64,000 bases of DNA, from positions 62,001-126,000 of the forward strand of contig JAIPIF010000001.1 of assembly GCA_021734785.1 (NCBI GenBank). Reading direction: 5' to 3'. The notes beneath the pieces were generated by a model. That model saw only the letters and a list, made by a program, of their open reading frames with translations. It was not told where the DNA came from and searched no databases. Shown here piece after piece: positions 42,601-52,145 of the stretch. The position numbers were made by a program, and so were the translations under genes. Numbering within the stretch: position 1 is the stretch's first letter; every line of letters starts with the position of its first letter. The DNA comes from Candidatus Altimarinota bacterium (lineage in GTDB: Bacteria; Patescibacteriota; Gracilibacteria; UBA4473).

Positions 42601-44061
42601 TTATTTCCCCCTCCTCCCTTTAAACTCCTCCATTGCATCCCGCATCTCGATCCGCAGGGGCGTCCCCCAAAATCCGTACCGGTCGCGGAGTTTGTTTTCC
42701 AGGTACCGGCGGTACGAGTAGTGGAAGGCCTTGGCATTGTTTACATGAAAGAGAAACTTCGGCGGGGCGACGTCGACCTGACTGACAAATTTAATTTTTC
42801 CCTGCCGCACACCCACCGATGGCAGCACGTGCCCGTACACGATTTCAGGCAGAATGCGGTTGAGCTCGCTGGTGGAGACTCTTTTGGTCCGCGCCTCGTG
42901 TACCTCCCGTACCGTGGACCAAAAATCCTTGAGCCCTTTTCCACTTTTCGCGGAAAAAAACAAGACCGGACAGGGAGGGAGAAATTTTGCTTTTTGCTGG
43001 AGGTACGAGAGATATTTTTGTCTGATTTTTTCCACATCCTCGTCCCACATCGGGACCTCGGTGAGCTCGCGCTCGTCACTTTCTGCTTCGGCACGGGATT
43101 TTTCGATCGCCAGATCAAACTTGTTGACACAGAAAATAATCGACTTGCCCGCCTCCAAAATCTCCCCGGCGATCGCCGCGTCCTGGTGCGTCACGCCGTC
43201 GAGGGCATCGATCAAAATCGCACAGACATCCGCCCGTTCGATGGCATCTTTACTTCGTACCCGACTCCAAAATTCCAGATCCCGCAGATCGTTCGTTTTT
43301 TTCCCCGGTTTGCGCGCGGTTTTTCCCGGGCGTCGCATCCCGGCGGTGTCGATCAGGACGATCGGTTTCTCCCCTTCAAACTCGATCTCCGTGTCCAGCG
43401 CATCTCGTGTGGTGCCGGCGATTTCGGACACCACCGCGCGCTCTCGGCCCAGCAGCTTGTTGTACAGCATCGATTTTCCCACGTTTGGTCGTCCCACGAT
43501 CGCCAGGTGACAGGGAGCATTTTCTTCGTCTTTTTCGCTGGACTCGACGGGAGAAAATTTCTGTTTCTCGAGGGCTTTTTCCACGGCATCGACAAGCTCA
43601 TCCACGCCGCTCCCCGTTTTGGCCGAGAGGAGCATCGGCTCTCCCAGGCCCAGCTTCATCACATCCCAGTCGCGGAGCTCGCCGTCTTCGAGCTTATTGA
43701 CCCCGAAGATCACGGCCTTTTTGCTGCGTCGGAGCTTTTCTCCAATCTCAAAATCGTCCTCGGTCAGCTCGGCTCGTCCATCCAAAAGGAAAATGAGGAC
43801 ATCCGCATTTCGCAGGGCCAGTTCGGCTTGGGATTGAATCTCCTTTTCCAAAGTCTCCCCCGTGTCACTGGTGAGTCCGGCAGTGTCGACGAGCAAAAAT
43901 TCGTACAGTTCGCCCTCGACTTTTTCTACCAGCGTATCCCGGGTGGTGCCGGGAATGGGAGAAACGATCGCGCGACGATCACCGACGAGCGTGTTCCAGA
44001 GGGAAGATTTTCCCACATTTGGTCGTCCGATGATGGCGACGGTGGGCAGATGCGTTTTCAT
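42601..44061 (-). CDS. der: Der (EngA) double-GTPase ribosome assembly factor
   Basis: 486 residues with two G domains (G1 IIGRPNVGKSS and IVGRPNVGKSM; G3 DTAGL and DTAGM; G4 NKLE and NKFD), and a KH-like C-terminal domain. The linker carries an unusual KTARKPGKKTND. It acts in 50S maturation. ATG 44061, 8 bases after TACATT, is preferred over 44097. Confidence 0.95.
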   Translation of the reverse strand: MKTHLPTVAIIGRPNVGKSSLWNTLVGDRRAIVSPIPGTTRDTLVEKVEGELYEFLLVDTAGLTSDTGETLEKEIQSQAELALRNADVLIFLLDGRAELTEDDFEIGEKLRRSKKAVIFGVNKLEDGELRDWDVMKLGLGEPMLLSAKTGSGVDELVDAVEKALEKQKFSPVESSEKDEENAPCHLAIVGRPNVGKSMLYNKLLGRERAVVSEIAGTTRDALDTEIEFEGEKPIVLIDTAGMRRPGKTARKPGKKTNDLRDLEFWSRVRSKDAIERADVCAILIDALDGVTHQDAAIAGEILEAGKSIIFCVNKFDLAIEKSRAEAESDERELTEVPMWDEDVEKIRQKYLSYLQQKAKFLPPCPVLFFSAKSGKGLKDFWSTVREVHEARTKRVSTSELNRILPEIVYGHVLPSVGVRQGKIKFVSQVDVAPPKFLFHVNNAKAFHYSYRRYLENKLRDRYGFWGTPLRIEMRDAMEEFKGRRGK

Positions 44062-44220
44062 CGTGGGGGAATGTACTTTTTTTTGGGGGATGTGCAAGGG
44101 GAAAGTAACATCCTCCCAGCCCCTGCGGAGATCCAGAGGGGGGAGCTTTTTGGGGCTTGAGACCGGGCTTGGCCGAGACCAGTCTCGGCTTCACAATGAA
44201 TTTTTGCAACCGGAAGGATG

Positions 44221-44236
44221 TGCTACAATCTCCGCG
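44221..44236 (+). promoter_or_regulatory. murE-like gene extended -10, leaderless start
   Basis: TGCTACAAT (44221-44229) with TACAAT exactly 7 bases before ATG 44237. Just upstream is a perfect hairpin GCCGAGAC-CA-GTCTCGGC (44172-44189) without a T tract. Confidence 0.5.
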
Positions 44237-45556
44237 ATGCTTGGATTGCTGCGAAAAGTTTTTCCAGAGCGCTCCTGGGCGCGCCTGACCTATCACAAAG
44301 TTTCGGCGGTGGTTTCCGCACTCTGGTTTCTCTTGCCTGCCCGCAAGCTGACGGTGATCGCGGTCACGGGGACGTCTGGCAAATCCACCACGGTGGAGCT
44401 CATTCATTCTCTGCTGCAGGCCGGCGGCAAAAAAGCCGGGGCCCTCTCGACCATCCAGTTTCATGTCGGGGACACGATCCTTCCCAATCACTCGCTCCGC
44501 ACCACCCTGCGTCCGTGGCAGACCCAAAAACTGCTGCGTCGGATGGTTTCGGTCGGCTGCACACACGTCGTGCTTGAAGTCTCCTCCCACGCACTGGATC
44601 AGCACCGGACCTGGGGGATTCCAGTCGACACCGCCGTCCTGACCAACATTTCTGACAACGAACACCTGGACTACCACGGGACATTTGCTGACTACGTGCA
44701 GTCCAAGGAAAAACTCTTTCATTCCCTCAATCTCAGCTTCCGAAAACCGCACATCCCCAAACAAATTATTCTCAATGCAGATGATGATCAGTACGAACGC
44801 TTTGCCGAAATCCCAGCCGATCAGCACTGGACATTTGCCCGGCAAGGACGAGGGGATTTTCGCCCGACCGATGTGAAGCTCTCGGCGCGAGACATGCAAT
44901 TTACGCTCCGCGTCCCCAATCACCAGGAGCGGGTCCGGGTGCCACTGGTGGGGGAGCACAATCTCGAAAATCTGCTGGCGGCGGTCGCGGCGGCTCGCAG
45001 TGCGGGGATTGATTTTGAGGCTCTTTCCAGCACGCTTCCATCCCTTCCGGGGATCCCGGGACGCCTCGAAACGATTTCCCGCGGTCAGGCGTTTTCGGCG
45101 GTGGTGGATTTCTCGTACAAACCAAGCGCTCTTCGCTCGGTGATCGCTGCGCTCAAGCCCCTGACGGAAGGACGCCTGATCGTCGTCTGGGGAGGGGCGG
45201 GGGGTCGAGCACCATCCAACTGGAGCGCGTGTGCACAAATCCTTGACGCGGAAGCAAATGAAATAGTGCTGACTACGGATGATCCGGGCGAGACCGATCC
45301 CAAAAAAATTGCGGCACACATTCGCCAAAAAATTTCGCGGGAGGAGGGCACTGGTTTTTTTGAAATCGAAGATCGATACGAAGCGATCCGGTATGCCCTG
45401 TACACAGCCGAGGCCGGCGATACGGTTCTCATTGCGGGACGAGGACACGAGGGGATCCAAAAAATTGGCAAAAAAAAGATTCGATTTGATGACCGAGACG
45501 TCGTACGAGAAATTTTAGCGTTTGCAGAAGCGCAGGATTTGCTCGAAAAAAGTTGA
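44237..45556 (+). CDS. MurE-like Mur ligase without the N-terminal UDP-binding domain
   Basis: 439 residues. P-loop GTSGKST is at 45-51 (about 110 in full MurE), then SLRTTLRPWQTQK, the MurE motif EVSSHALDQHR, LTNISDNEHLDYHG, LVGEHNLENLLAAVAAA, and a C-terminal domain with GRHEG-like IAGRGHEGIQ. The amino-acid-selecting DNPR motif of DAP enzymes is replaced by DDPG, so DAP addition is doubtful; Lys or another residue is possible. It probably adds the third residue to the UDP-MurNAc-dipeptide. N-terminal domain loss is clear from the sequence. Confidence 0.85.
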   Translation: MLGLLRKVFPERSWARLTYHKVSAVVSALWFLLPARKLTVIAVTGTSGKSTTVELIHSLLQAGGKKAGALSTIQFHVGDTILPNHSLRTTLRPWQTQKLLRRMVSVGCTHVVLEVSSHALDQHRTWGIPVDTAVLTNISDNEHLDYHGTFADYVQSKEKLFHSLNLSFRKPHIPKQIILNADDDQYERFAEIPADQHWTFARQGRGDFRPTDVKLSARDMQFTLRVPNHQERVRVPLVGEHNLENLLAAVAAARSAGIDFEALSSTLPSLPGIPGRLETISRGQAFSAVVDFSYKPSALRSVIAALKPLTEGRLIVVWGGAGGRAPSNWSACAQILDAEANEIVLTTDDPGETDPKKIAAHIRQKISREEGTGFFEIEDRYEAIRYALYTAEAGDTVLIAGRGHEGIQKIGKKKIRFDDRDVVREILAFAEAQDLLEKS

Positions 45557-45582
45557 TTACGGGGGCATTTCTGTGCTAAATT
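45553..45582 (+). promoter_or_regulatory. frr promoter
   Basis: TTGATT (45553-45558), 18 bp, extended -10 TGCTAAATT (TAAATT 45577-45582); leader of about 20 bases, pyrimidine-rich (TTTCTTTTTCTTTTTCCC) before the ATG. A similar pyrimidine run precedes pepA. Confidence 0.5.
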
Positions 45583-45609
45583 TTGATCCCATTTCTTTTT
45601 CTTTTTCCC

Positions 45610-46155
45610 ATGCTTGACGATCTTCAGACCTCGATCCAAAAATCACTCGAACACTTGCAGATGCAATTCCGGAAACTCCAAGCCGGTCGGGCAAGCGCTT
45701 CCATGGTCGAAGAAATTTCAGTAGAAAGTTATGGTTCACGCATGGCCCTCAAGGGAGTGGCCAATATTTCTTGCCCGGACGCCAAAACTGTTCGCATTGA
45801 ACCCTGGGACAAAAACCTGCTGAGCGCTGTCGAAAAAGGCATCATTGCTTCCGATCTGGGGCTCAATCCGCAAAACTTTGGCGATCACATTTTGTTGGCA
45901 ATTCCTCCGCTGACAGAGGAACGTCGCAAAAAATTGGGAAAGCTTGTCCACGAGGAAGTGGAGCACGCGCGCATCTCTGTTCGCACTGCTCGCCAAGAAG
46001 CAATGAAAAAAGCCAAACAACAGGAGGCTGCCGATGAAATCTCAGAAGATGAACGGGTTCGACTTGAGAAAAAAATTCAGGAAAAAGTCGATGAGGCAAA
46101 TAAAAAAATTGACGAACTCGCGAAGAAAAAAGAAACCGATATCCTCACGGTCTGA
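45610..46155 (+). CDS. frr: Ribosome recycling factor
   Basis: 181 residues: MQFRKLQAGRASASMVEEI, the RIEPWDKNLLSAVEKGI hinge segment and the long C-terminal helix KKIQEKVDEANKKIDEL. It splits post-termination ribosomes with EF-G. Its stop shares a base with the start of the FtsQ-like gene (TGATG). Confidence 0.96.
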   Translation: MLDDLQTSIQKSLEHLQMQFRKLQAGRASASMVEEISVESYGSRMALKGVANISCPDAKTVRIEPWDKNLLSAVEKGIIASDLGLNPQNFGDHILLAIPPLTEERRKKLGKLVHEEVEHARISVRTARQEAMKKAKQQEAADEISEDERVRLEKKIQEKVDEANKKIDELAKKKETDILTV

Positions 46156-47009
46156 TGCAGCGACGGCGGACCTCCCGGCGCAAGCGAGACTTTTTGCTCA
46201 CCTCCAATGAGAATGCGCGCCGCGCCAAGCACCGGGTTCGCAATCCGTACCTGCATGCCTTCCTCCGTTTTTTCTGGGTGCGAAAGTTGCTGGCTCTTTT
46301 TCGTCGCTCGGTGCTCCTGTCGGTGGCGCTGGGACTGATGGCACTTTTCGTGCTTTTTGCTATCTTTTCGCCCTACTTTGATCTCGAAAAAATTGAGGTT
46401 CCCCGCGACAATCCCAACATTTCCCCCACAGCCGTCCAGGCGGCGATGGAAGAATTTTATGGGCACAATTTATTGTTTCTCTCGCATGCAGATGTGCGAA
46501 TCAAGCTCTACGAGGAATTTCCAGAATTTCGGGCGATAGAGATTCATGAAAATTGGCCGTCGACGCTTGAGCTCGAAATCGACGTTTCTCCGCCCTTTTT
46601 TACGCTTTTCAATCAGGAAACGGCGAATTTTTCCGTGGTCTCCGAGGACGGGGTAATTCTCGCGGAAAACCTGGGACAGGATTTGCCGGTTGTAAAAATA
46701 CTGCAGCACCCTGCCCCCCTGCGGAGTGGTCAGCAGTTTGCCTCTGCTCAGATGCTCAAAAAAATTCAGCTCGCCGAACAACTCCTTCTCTCCGAGCTGG
46801 GGATGAGGGTCCAGGAGCGTCAGCTCCTCCTGCGGGCCAAGGAGCTCCACCTGATCATTCGACAGGACACGGCACTCTGGTTTGACCTGGCCCTCCCCAT
46901 TGCGCCGCAGGTCCAAAAACTGCTTTTGGCCGCCGACGAAATCAAGCTTTCCTCTGAGAATTTTGAATACATCGATCTGCGGATCCCCCAACAGATTTTT
47001 TGGAAATAA
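46155..47009 (+). CDS. FtsQ/DivIB-like cell division protein
   Basis: 284 residues: a very basic cytoplasmic N-terminus, one transmembrane helix (VLLSVALGLMALFVLFAIF, about 55-73), then a POTRA-like region (YFDLEKIEVPRDNPNISPTAV) and an FtsQ-type domain containing WPSTLELEIDVSPPFF. It bridges division proteins at the septum. Co-translated with frr, an uncommon pairing; a beta-barrel-assembly type POTRA is unlikely without an outer-membrane system. Confidence 0.75.
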   Translation: MQRRRTSRRKRDFLLTSNENARRAKHRVRNPYLHAFLRFFWVRKLLALFRRSVLLSVALGLMALFVLFAIFSPYFDLEKIEVPRDNPNISPTAVQAAMEEFYGHNLLFLSHADVRIKLYEEFPEFRAIEIHENWPSTLELEIDVSPPFFTLFNQETANFSVVSEDGVILAENLGQDLPVVKILQHPAPLRSGQQFASAQMLKKIQLAEQLLLSELGMRVQERQLLLRAKELHLIIRQDTALWFDLALPIAPQVQKLLLAADEIKLSSENFEYIDLRIPQQIFWK

Positions 47010-47067
47010 GCGGTTTTCAAAGTCGAAGATTTATCCTACACTGCGCCCGCACGTTTCTCTTTTTCCC

Positions 47068-48528
47068 ATGAAGATTTCTTTTGCTCCCAAAATCCCCGCT
47101 TGCGATGCTCTCTGCATCTTTGTTCCGGAGACTGGATTTTCTCCCAAAAAATATCATCCGGCGCTTCCAAAATCGTTGATTTCAGCGCTTTCTGCGCAGC
47201 GAAGATCCAAGGATTTTGCCGCAAAAGTCGGCGAAGTCGTCCGGCTGACGGATGCGTTTCGCGGCGTCCCCGGCAAAAAAGTTTTTTTCATTGGGCTGGG
47301 AAAGTCTTCCGAGGGCAGAGACGTTCGAAAAGCTGCTGTCTCCGCCATGCGTGCTGCCAAAAAAGCAAAAGCAAGTACGACGGCTTTCTGTTTTCCTCAG
47401 CAGACAGACCCGCTCCGGATCGCGTCGGGCGCTGTGCTGGGAAACTATGAATTTAAACTGGGCGATGTCTCCGAACAGCAAAAAATGCAGAAAGTTTTTC
47501 TCGTTTTGGGGGCTGTTTCTGCTGCCGAAAAAAAATCCATACACGCAGAAGTCGCCGCGGCCGAAGCAACAAATCTCACCCGAGAGCTCGTAAACCTGCC
47601 GACCAATTATGCCACGATTGATTTCCTCGTTTCTCAGGCAGAGCAGATTGCCAAAAAAGCTGGCAAAAAAATGAAAATCACGGTTCTCGATCAGAAAAAA
47701 ATTGAAAAAGAGAAGATGGGTGGGGTCTTGGGAGTGGCACAGGGATCAGACCAGGAGCCACGAGTCGTTCTTTTGGAATACGCGGGCGCTTCGGCCAAAA
47801 CACCTCCCACAGCACTGGTAGGCAAGGGAGTGGTTTTTGACTCTGGAGGCTACAACCTCAAGCCCACCAAACACATTGAGACTATGCATCAAGACATGGG
47901 AGGCGCAGCGACGGTGCTGGGAGTATTTGACTGGTTGGCCCAGCAAAAACCCTCCGTAAATGTCATCGGCGTTTTGGGGCTCGTCGAAAATTCCATTTCC
48001 GGGCATGCCTATCGGCCGGGAGACATCCTCACACTGCGAAACGGAAAAACGGTGCACATCACCAACACCGATGCCGAGGGACGGCTAGTGCTCGCTGACT
48101 GTGTGCACTATGTCGGCACCAAAAAAACCCCCAAAACCCTCTTGACGGTTGCCACCTTGACGGGGGCGGTGATGCATGCGCTGGGGACACAGATCACCGG
48201 CATCGTCGGCAACAAGTCTTCTCTCGCCAAACGCTTTTCCGCTGCGGCAGAATCCGCCGATGAATCGGTGTGGGAATTGCCGCTGACAGATCTCTTCCGC
48301 GAAAAAGTCAAAGACGAACAGGCCGATCTCCAAAACTGGACCGCCGAGGTGCACGCGGGTTGCTCGATGGGCGCGGCTTTTGTCGAGGCGTTTCTCCCGC
48401 CCAAGATCGACTGGCTGCACGTGGACATCGCCGGGACAGCGTTTCAGGACAAACCAGAAGACGATCTGTCGCCAAAAGGAGGAACCGGGGTGATGGTTCG
48501 CAGCCTTTGCCGCTATTTTTCTTCTTAA
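47068..48528 (+). CDS. pepA: Leucyl aminopeptidase (M17)
   Basis: 486 residues. M17 signatures GKGVVFDSGGYNLKP and NTDAEGRLVLAD, with metal ligands Lys/Asp/Glu visible; the N-terminal macro-like domain is present. It releases N-terminal residues from peptides, with a dinuclear metal. TTTTCA-17 bp-TACACT precedes a pyrimidine-rich 25-base leader. Confidence 0.95.
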   Translation: MKISFAPKIPACDALCIFVPETGFSPKKYHPALPKSLISALSAQRRSKDFAAKVGEVVRLTDAFRGVPGKKVFFIGLGKSSEGRDVRKAAVSAMRAAKKAKASTTAFCFPQQTDPLRIASGAVLGNYEFKLGDVSEQQKMQKVFLVLGAVSAAEKKSIHAEVAAAEATNLTRELVNLPTNYATIDFLVSQAEQIAKKAGKKMKITVLDQKKIEKEKMGGVLGVAQGSDQEPRVVLLEYAGASAKTPPTALVGKGVVFDSGGYNLKPTKHIETMHQDMGGAATVLGVFDWLAQQKPSVNVIGVLGLVENSISGHAYRPGDILTLRNGKTVHITNTDAEGRLVLADCVHYVGTKKTPKTLLTVATLTGAVMHALGTQITGIVGNKSSLAKRFSAAAESADESVWELPLTDLFREKVKDEQADLQNWTAEVHAGCSMGAAFVEAFLPPKIDWLHVDIAGTAFQDKPEDDLSPKGGTGVMVRSLCRYFSS

Positions 48529-48531
48529 AAA

Positions 48532-50595
48532 CTACCGGCGGATCTCCTCGTCCAGGCTAAAGCCAGGAGGAGCCAGCGGAGAGGTGGCGATGCCATCCAG
48601 TCGCAGCACAAAGGAGGCTTCATTTGGAGCCGCATTTGTACTGGCATCTCCGCCACCGACGGGATAACGGCGCATGTAGTTGAGGTCATATTTTCGTGTC
48701 TGATCTTCCGAAGCAGTTTCTCCCCAAGGGGTGAGCTGCGGCGACTGATCCGCACCGCCGATAGTGTTGCGGCTCATGAGAGAGCCGACCAAGAGGAGTT
48801 GGTCTTTTAGCTGGCTTGCTTCCCCCGTCCAGCTGGAGGGAGTATTTCCATTTGTTGTCATCAAGCCTCCATCGGCATAAAACGCCCCGTGGATTTCTTG
48901 GACGCCTGGGCGAACGAGAATATTGCCCGTGTCTGGGAATGGCTCGGGGAGATCATTTACCAAAATGACACCAAAGGAGTGAGTGGCTCCATCGTTTGGA
49001 TACATGAAGTCATTTTCCAGAAGAAGATTTCCATTGTGTACAATGAGGGTGTTTTGACCGGTGGGAGCTGTGCCACTCAGTGTGATATTTTCTCCTTCGA
49101 CGACAACGATATTTGTATCGGCATCAAATGCGGTCAGCGCATCGGCGGCTGCCGTAGCGGTGGTGCCGCGGATCATTTTGAATGCATTTTTGGTGATGTC
49201 CTCGCGGATGTCGGTGGCAGTGACTTCTCCGATATTCAGCATTTCGTGATCGCCCACCAAAAAGAAATTTCGACTCGGATCCCCCTGGACATTTCCCTCA
49301 ATATCGACCCCGACACTCTGGGCAATTTGCTGACACTCATTTTCTTCAAGAATAGTACATGAGATTTTACCACAATCGTATGCGAGGACAGGGTCTGTTT
49401 CTGTGGGACCGGGATCGCGACAGGTTTCGTAGGCGACCCCCAGAGAATCGACCGTGTAGTGAATGCGAGAACGTGCTTCAAAATCGGCTTCATCTAGCGG
49501 GTATTCGTTGACAACAAGAGGACACTGGCTCATGTCATTTAAGGCAGCATAAGAAGCAAATGCACAACCTGTTTCGATTTCTTCTGGATTTGTGTCGTAG
49601 AGTTCCCCAAAAACGGTTTGGTACGCGACAGGAATTGCGCTTGTCCACCACGCCGGGTCGTAATCTTTGAGAATAACGGTTGAGAGAATTTCTGTTTGCG
49701 GAGGGGCTTCTTGTTCTGCCCCTTTTGAGAGAATGACTTTTTGTGACAACGGCAGATAAAATTCCAGTGATTCGTCAAACGCCAGACCGATATCCGGGAC
49801 CCCGATCGTTCCATCCAGGTCTATGGCTGGCACTTCCGTAAAGAGAAAAGTCATATCGCGCGCGGCGGTTTCTGGAAAAGAATTTGGGTCGGCTTTTTTG
49901 AGTGAAGGGGCGATAGCGGTGATGTCGAAAACTTTTTCTGCAGCAGCGTTGATGCCGGTAAAACTTCCTCCGCCGGAGAGCGAAACTCCTCCTGCGAAAA
50001 GCCCATCTTGAAAGGAAGTTTCAAGATTTTCATCGTCGCTGGAGTCAACATCTTCCGCGAGGATTTGTCCGCCGGCCCCCACCAGCTGCGTGACGAGATT
50101 GCCGAATCTGTCGCGGAGGGTGAGCTGCACTTCACAAATATGAAGCTGATCATTGCCGGGAGCATTTTCTCCTGCGGCAATAATTTTGTTCTCCCCATCG
50201 GCACAGTCACCAATTTTTTCAAAGGTCGAAAAATCCTGATCTGCGTCACCGGCTTTTATCGTAAAATTTTGCATGACAGGGTCTCCGACATTTCCCGCAG
50301 CATCGACGGGGGTAATGGTGACGGCATATTCTCCCGCCTGGCGAAAACAGTGATTTCCCTCGGGGATACCGATTTCGAGTTCCGTTTCTCCTTCTTCCAT
50401 CCCAAAACTGATAAGATTGGTCGTCAGTGTGTTTCCCACAGCGCCAGGACACTGCCAGGAGGTGCCGCCGATTTCTGGAGTAAATTCAATCTGTATTTCT
50501 GTGTCAGCCAGCGCGACCCCAGCAGCCGGGAGATCCGCTAAAACAACTCCCCCAAAGAGGAATCCCACTCCGAGCGCGGCGATGATTTTTTGCAT
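48532..50595 (-). CDS. Large exported protein of unknown function
   Basis: 687 residues from ATG 50595 with a signal peptide (GVGFLFGGVVLADLPAAGVALA). N-terminal beta/Ig-like region with VTITPVDAAGNVGDPV, scattered Cys pairs, and a C-terminal part resembling beta-helix or polymer-like cell-surface proteins of CPR bacteria (NTLIVHNGNLLLENDF, GAFYADGGLMTTNG, LKDQLLLVGSLMSRNTIGG). No enzymatic motif. Convergent with pepA (3 bases between stops). Probably surface or pilus associated, by inference. Confidence 0.75.
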   Translation of the reverse strand: MQKIIAALGVGFLFGGVVLADLPAAGVALADTEIQIEFTPEIGGTSWQCPGAVGNTLTTNLISFGMEEGETELEIGIPEGNHCFRQAGEYAVTITPVDAAGNVGDPVMQNFTIKAGDADQDFSTFEKIGDCADGENKIIAAGENAPGNDQLHICEVQLTLRDRFGNLVTQLVGAGGQILAEDVDSSDDENLETSFQDGLFAGGVSLSGGGSFTGINAAAEKVFDITAIAPSLKKADPNSFPETAARDMTFLFTEVPAIDLDGTIGVPDIGLAFDESLEFYLPLSQKVILSKGAEQEAPPQTEILSTVILKDYDPAWWTSAIPVAYQTVFGELYDTNPEEIETGCAFASYAALNDMSQCPLVVNEYPLDEADFEARSRIHYTVDSLGVAYETCRDPGPTETDPVLAYDCGKISCTILEENECQQIAQSVGVDIEGNVQGDPSRNFFLVGDHEMLNIGEVTATDIREDITKNAFKMIRGTTATAAADALTAFDADTNIVVVEGENITLSGTAPTGQNTLIVHNGNLLLENDFMYPNDGATHSFGVILVNDLPEPFPDTGNILVRPGVQEIHGAFYADGGLMTTNGNTPSSWTGEASQLKDQLLLVGSLMSRNTIGGADQSPQLTPWGETASEDQTRKYDLNYMRRYPVGGGDASTNAAPNEASFVLRLDGIATSPLAPPGFSLDEEIRR

Positions 50596-50711
50596 GTGTG
50601 TTTTTGAGACAAAATGCTCTCTGCTATTTTTACAAATTTTCAGAGGAAATACAATCTTCGGAAAAATTTTGTTTTCTGCTGTAGAATGAGTACTGTCTTG
50701 GTCGCGAAACA

Positions 50712-51110
50712 ATGAGTTCTTCCTTTCAAATCCTCGAGTTTCCCCAATTCTCCGACGAGCGAGGAACGCTGACCCCGTTTGAATTTGGAAACCTGCCTTT
50801 TGCTCCAAGGCGGGCGTATCTGGTGACGGCCACTGAGGGATCGGTCCGGGGCGGTCACGCGCATCACATCGAAGAAGAAATCTTTCTCGCGGCAAAAGGA
50901 TCGGTCACGCTCTTGGTCAATGACGGTTCGGGCGATCAGAGGATTTCGCTTTCCTCACCGCAAAAAGGAGTCCTTGTTCGCACCGGCTGCTGGCATGAAC
51001 TCTCGGATTTCTCTCCAGACGCAGTGGTGCTGGCGCTCTCGTCCACCGAATATTTGCCCGGGGAGGAAAATTACCAAACAGACAAGCAGGAATTTTTGTC
51101 GAAAGCATAA
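50712..51110 (+). CDS. FdtA/QdtA-type cupin (dTDP-sugar 3,4-ketoisomerase / WxcM-like)
   Basis: 132 residues, single cupin. RGTLTPFEFGNLPFAPRRAYLV, RGGHAHHIEEEIFLAAKGSV and CWHELSDFSPDAVVLALSS are the family pattern, with His residues in the pocket. These enzymes make keto-sugar intermediates for surface glycans; no other sugar genes are next to it. TAGAAT about 24 bases upstream. Convergent with the FemAB-like gene. Confidence 0.85.
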   Translation: MSSSFQILEFPQFSDERGTLTPFEFGNLPFAPRRAYLVTATEGSVRGGHAHHIEEEIFLAAKGSVTLLVNDGSGDQRISLSSPQKGVLVRTGCWHELSDFSPDAVVLALSSTEYLPGEENYQTDKQEFLSKA

Positions 51111-51113
51111 AAC

Positions 51114-52145
51114 TCACCGCAGTTTTTTCCTCGCGCGGTACAGCACATACCACAGTTTTTTAAACACGATCTCGCGTCCCGGGAGAAAGGTCTGACGCTC
51201 GCCACCGAATTTCCATTTAAACTGAGAAATGCCGCTGTAGGGATGTTTGTCCGCGCCCTCTGGGGCGATGCCGAGAAAATCATAGGTGCGACAGTTTCGT
51301 TTCCGCGCCTCCTGGATCATGGCCCACTGCAGACCGTAGGGTGCCATCAGCGGTCGGTATTGGGGGTCAGAAGTTGATGCCCCGAAGTAGTAAATCGCTC
51401 TGTCTCCAAAAAATGTGCTGACCGCGGCAGCGACAGGGACGCCGTCTTTTTCCGCAAAAAAGAGTACCGCATGCGGCGAGAGATATTTCAAGAATTTTTG
51501 GTAGTACGATTTTTCGTGTCCGGAAAATTCATCCCGTCCGGTGGTTTCTTGTGTGAGGCTCCAAAATGCATCCAGATCTTTTTGCGAGACTTTTGCGCCG
51601 TCGATTTTGCGAAAGGTCACGGCGTGTTTGTCCGCCAGACGAATGTTGTACCGCCCTTTTCGTTTCATTTCTTTGAGTAGCTGCTCTTCGGGTTTTTCCA
51701 AATCCAAAACGAGGGTATCGGTGGGCTGATAATTTTGGGTCGCGGGACGACTGTTGAGACCGGCTTTCCAAAGACCGGTTTCGGGGTTGGAAATGTAGGG
51801 ATCCGCACGCCAAAACATCATGCCTTTTCCGTTGAGTTTTTTGGCCACTTCGTGCAGAAGAAACTGCGCAGCGCGTTCTTCTCCGTCCTCAAAAACGGGC
51901 CCTCGCGCCGAGTACGCCCATTTTTTTCCCAAAACTCCCGTGTCCATCTGAACGCAAAATACAGCTGCTTTTATCCTCCCTCCCTCGCGGACACCCCATC
52001 CCCAGACGGGGCCACGACCAGGGATCTGCTCCTGAAACGTTTTCCACGCAGACACCTGATGAATACTGCCTCGTGGATTTTGACGGACAAAATCATCCCA
52101 CTCTTTGGCGCAGGAAGGCCCGAATTCAAATAATTGTGAGACCAT
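51114..52145 (-). CDS. FemAB-like peptidyltransferase (peptidoglycan bridge formation)
   Basis: 343 residues with two GNAT-like halves, SIHQVSAWKTFQEQIPGRG at the N-terminus, MKRKGRYNIRLADKHAV and YGLQWAMIQEARKRNCRTYDFLGI in the C-terminal half, as in FemX/FmhB. These use aminoacyl-tRNA to add the first interpeptide-bridge residue to lipid II. ATG 52145 shares a base with the upstream stop. Confidence 0.88.
   Translation of the reverse strand: MVSQLFEFGPSCAKEWDDFVRQNPRGSIHQVSAWKTFQEQIPGRGPVWGWGVREGGRIKAAVFCVQMDTGVLGKKWAYSARGPVFEDGEERAAQFLLHEVAKKLNGKGMMFWRADPYISNPETGLWKAGLNSRPATQNYQPTDTLVLDLEKPEEQLLKEMKRKGRYNIRLADKHAVTFRKIDGAKVSQKDLDAFWSLTQETTGRDEFSGHEKSYYQKFLKYLSPHAVLFFAEKDGVPVAAAVSTFFGDRAIYYFGASTSDPQYRPLMAPYGLQWAMIQEARKRNCRTYDFLGIAPEGADKHPYSGISQFKWKFGGERQTFLPGREIVFKKLWYVLYRARKKLR

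Noticed and set aside
42721-44160. Long plus-strand open frame (479 codons)
   Set aside because: Lies antisense to der, whose two GTPase domains are unmistakable.
43979-45460. Long minus-strand open frame (493 codons)
   Set aside because: Antisense to the murE-like gene, which has full Mur-ligase motifs.
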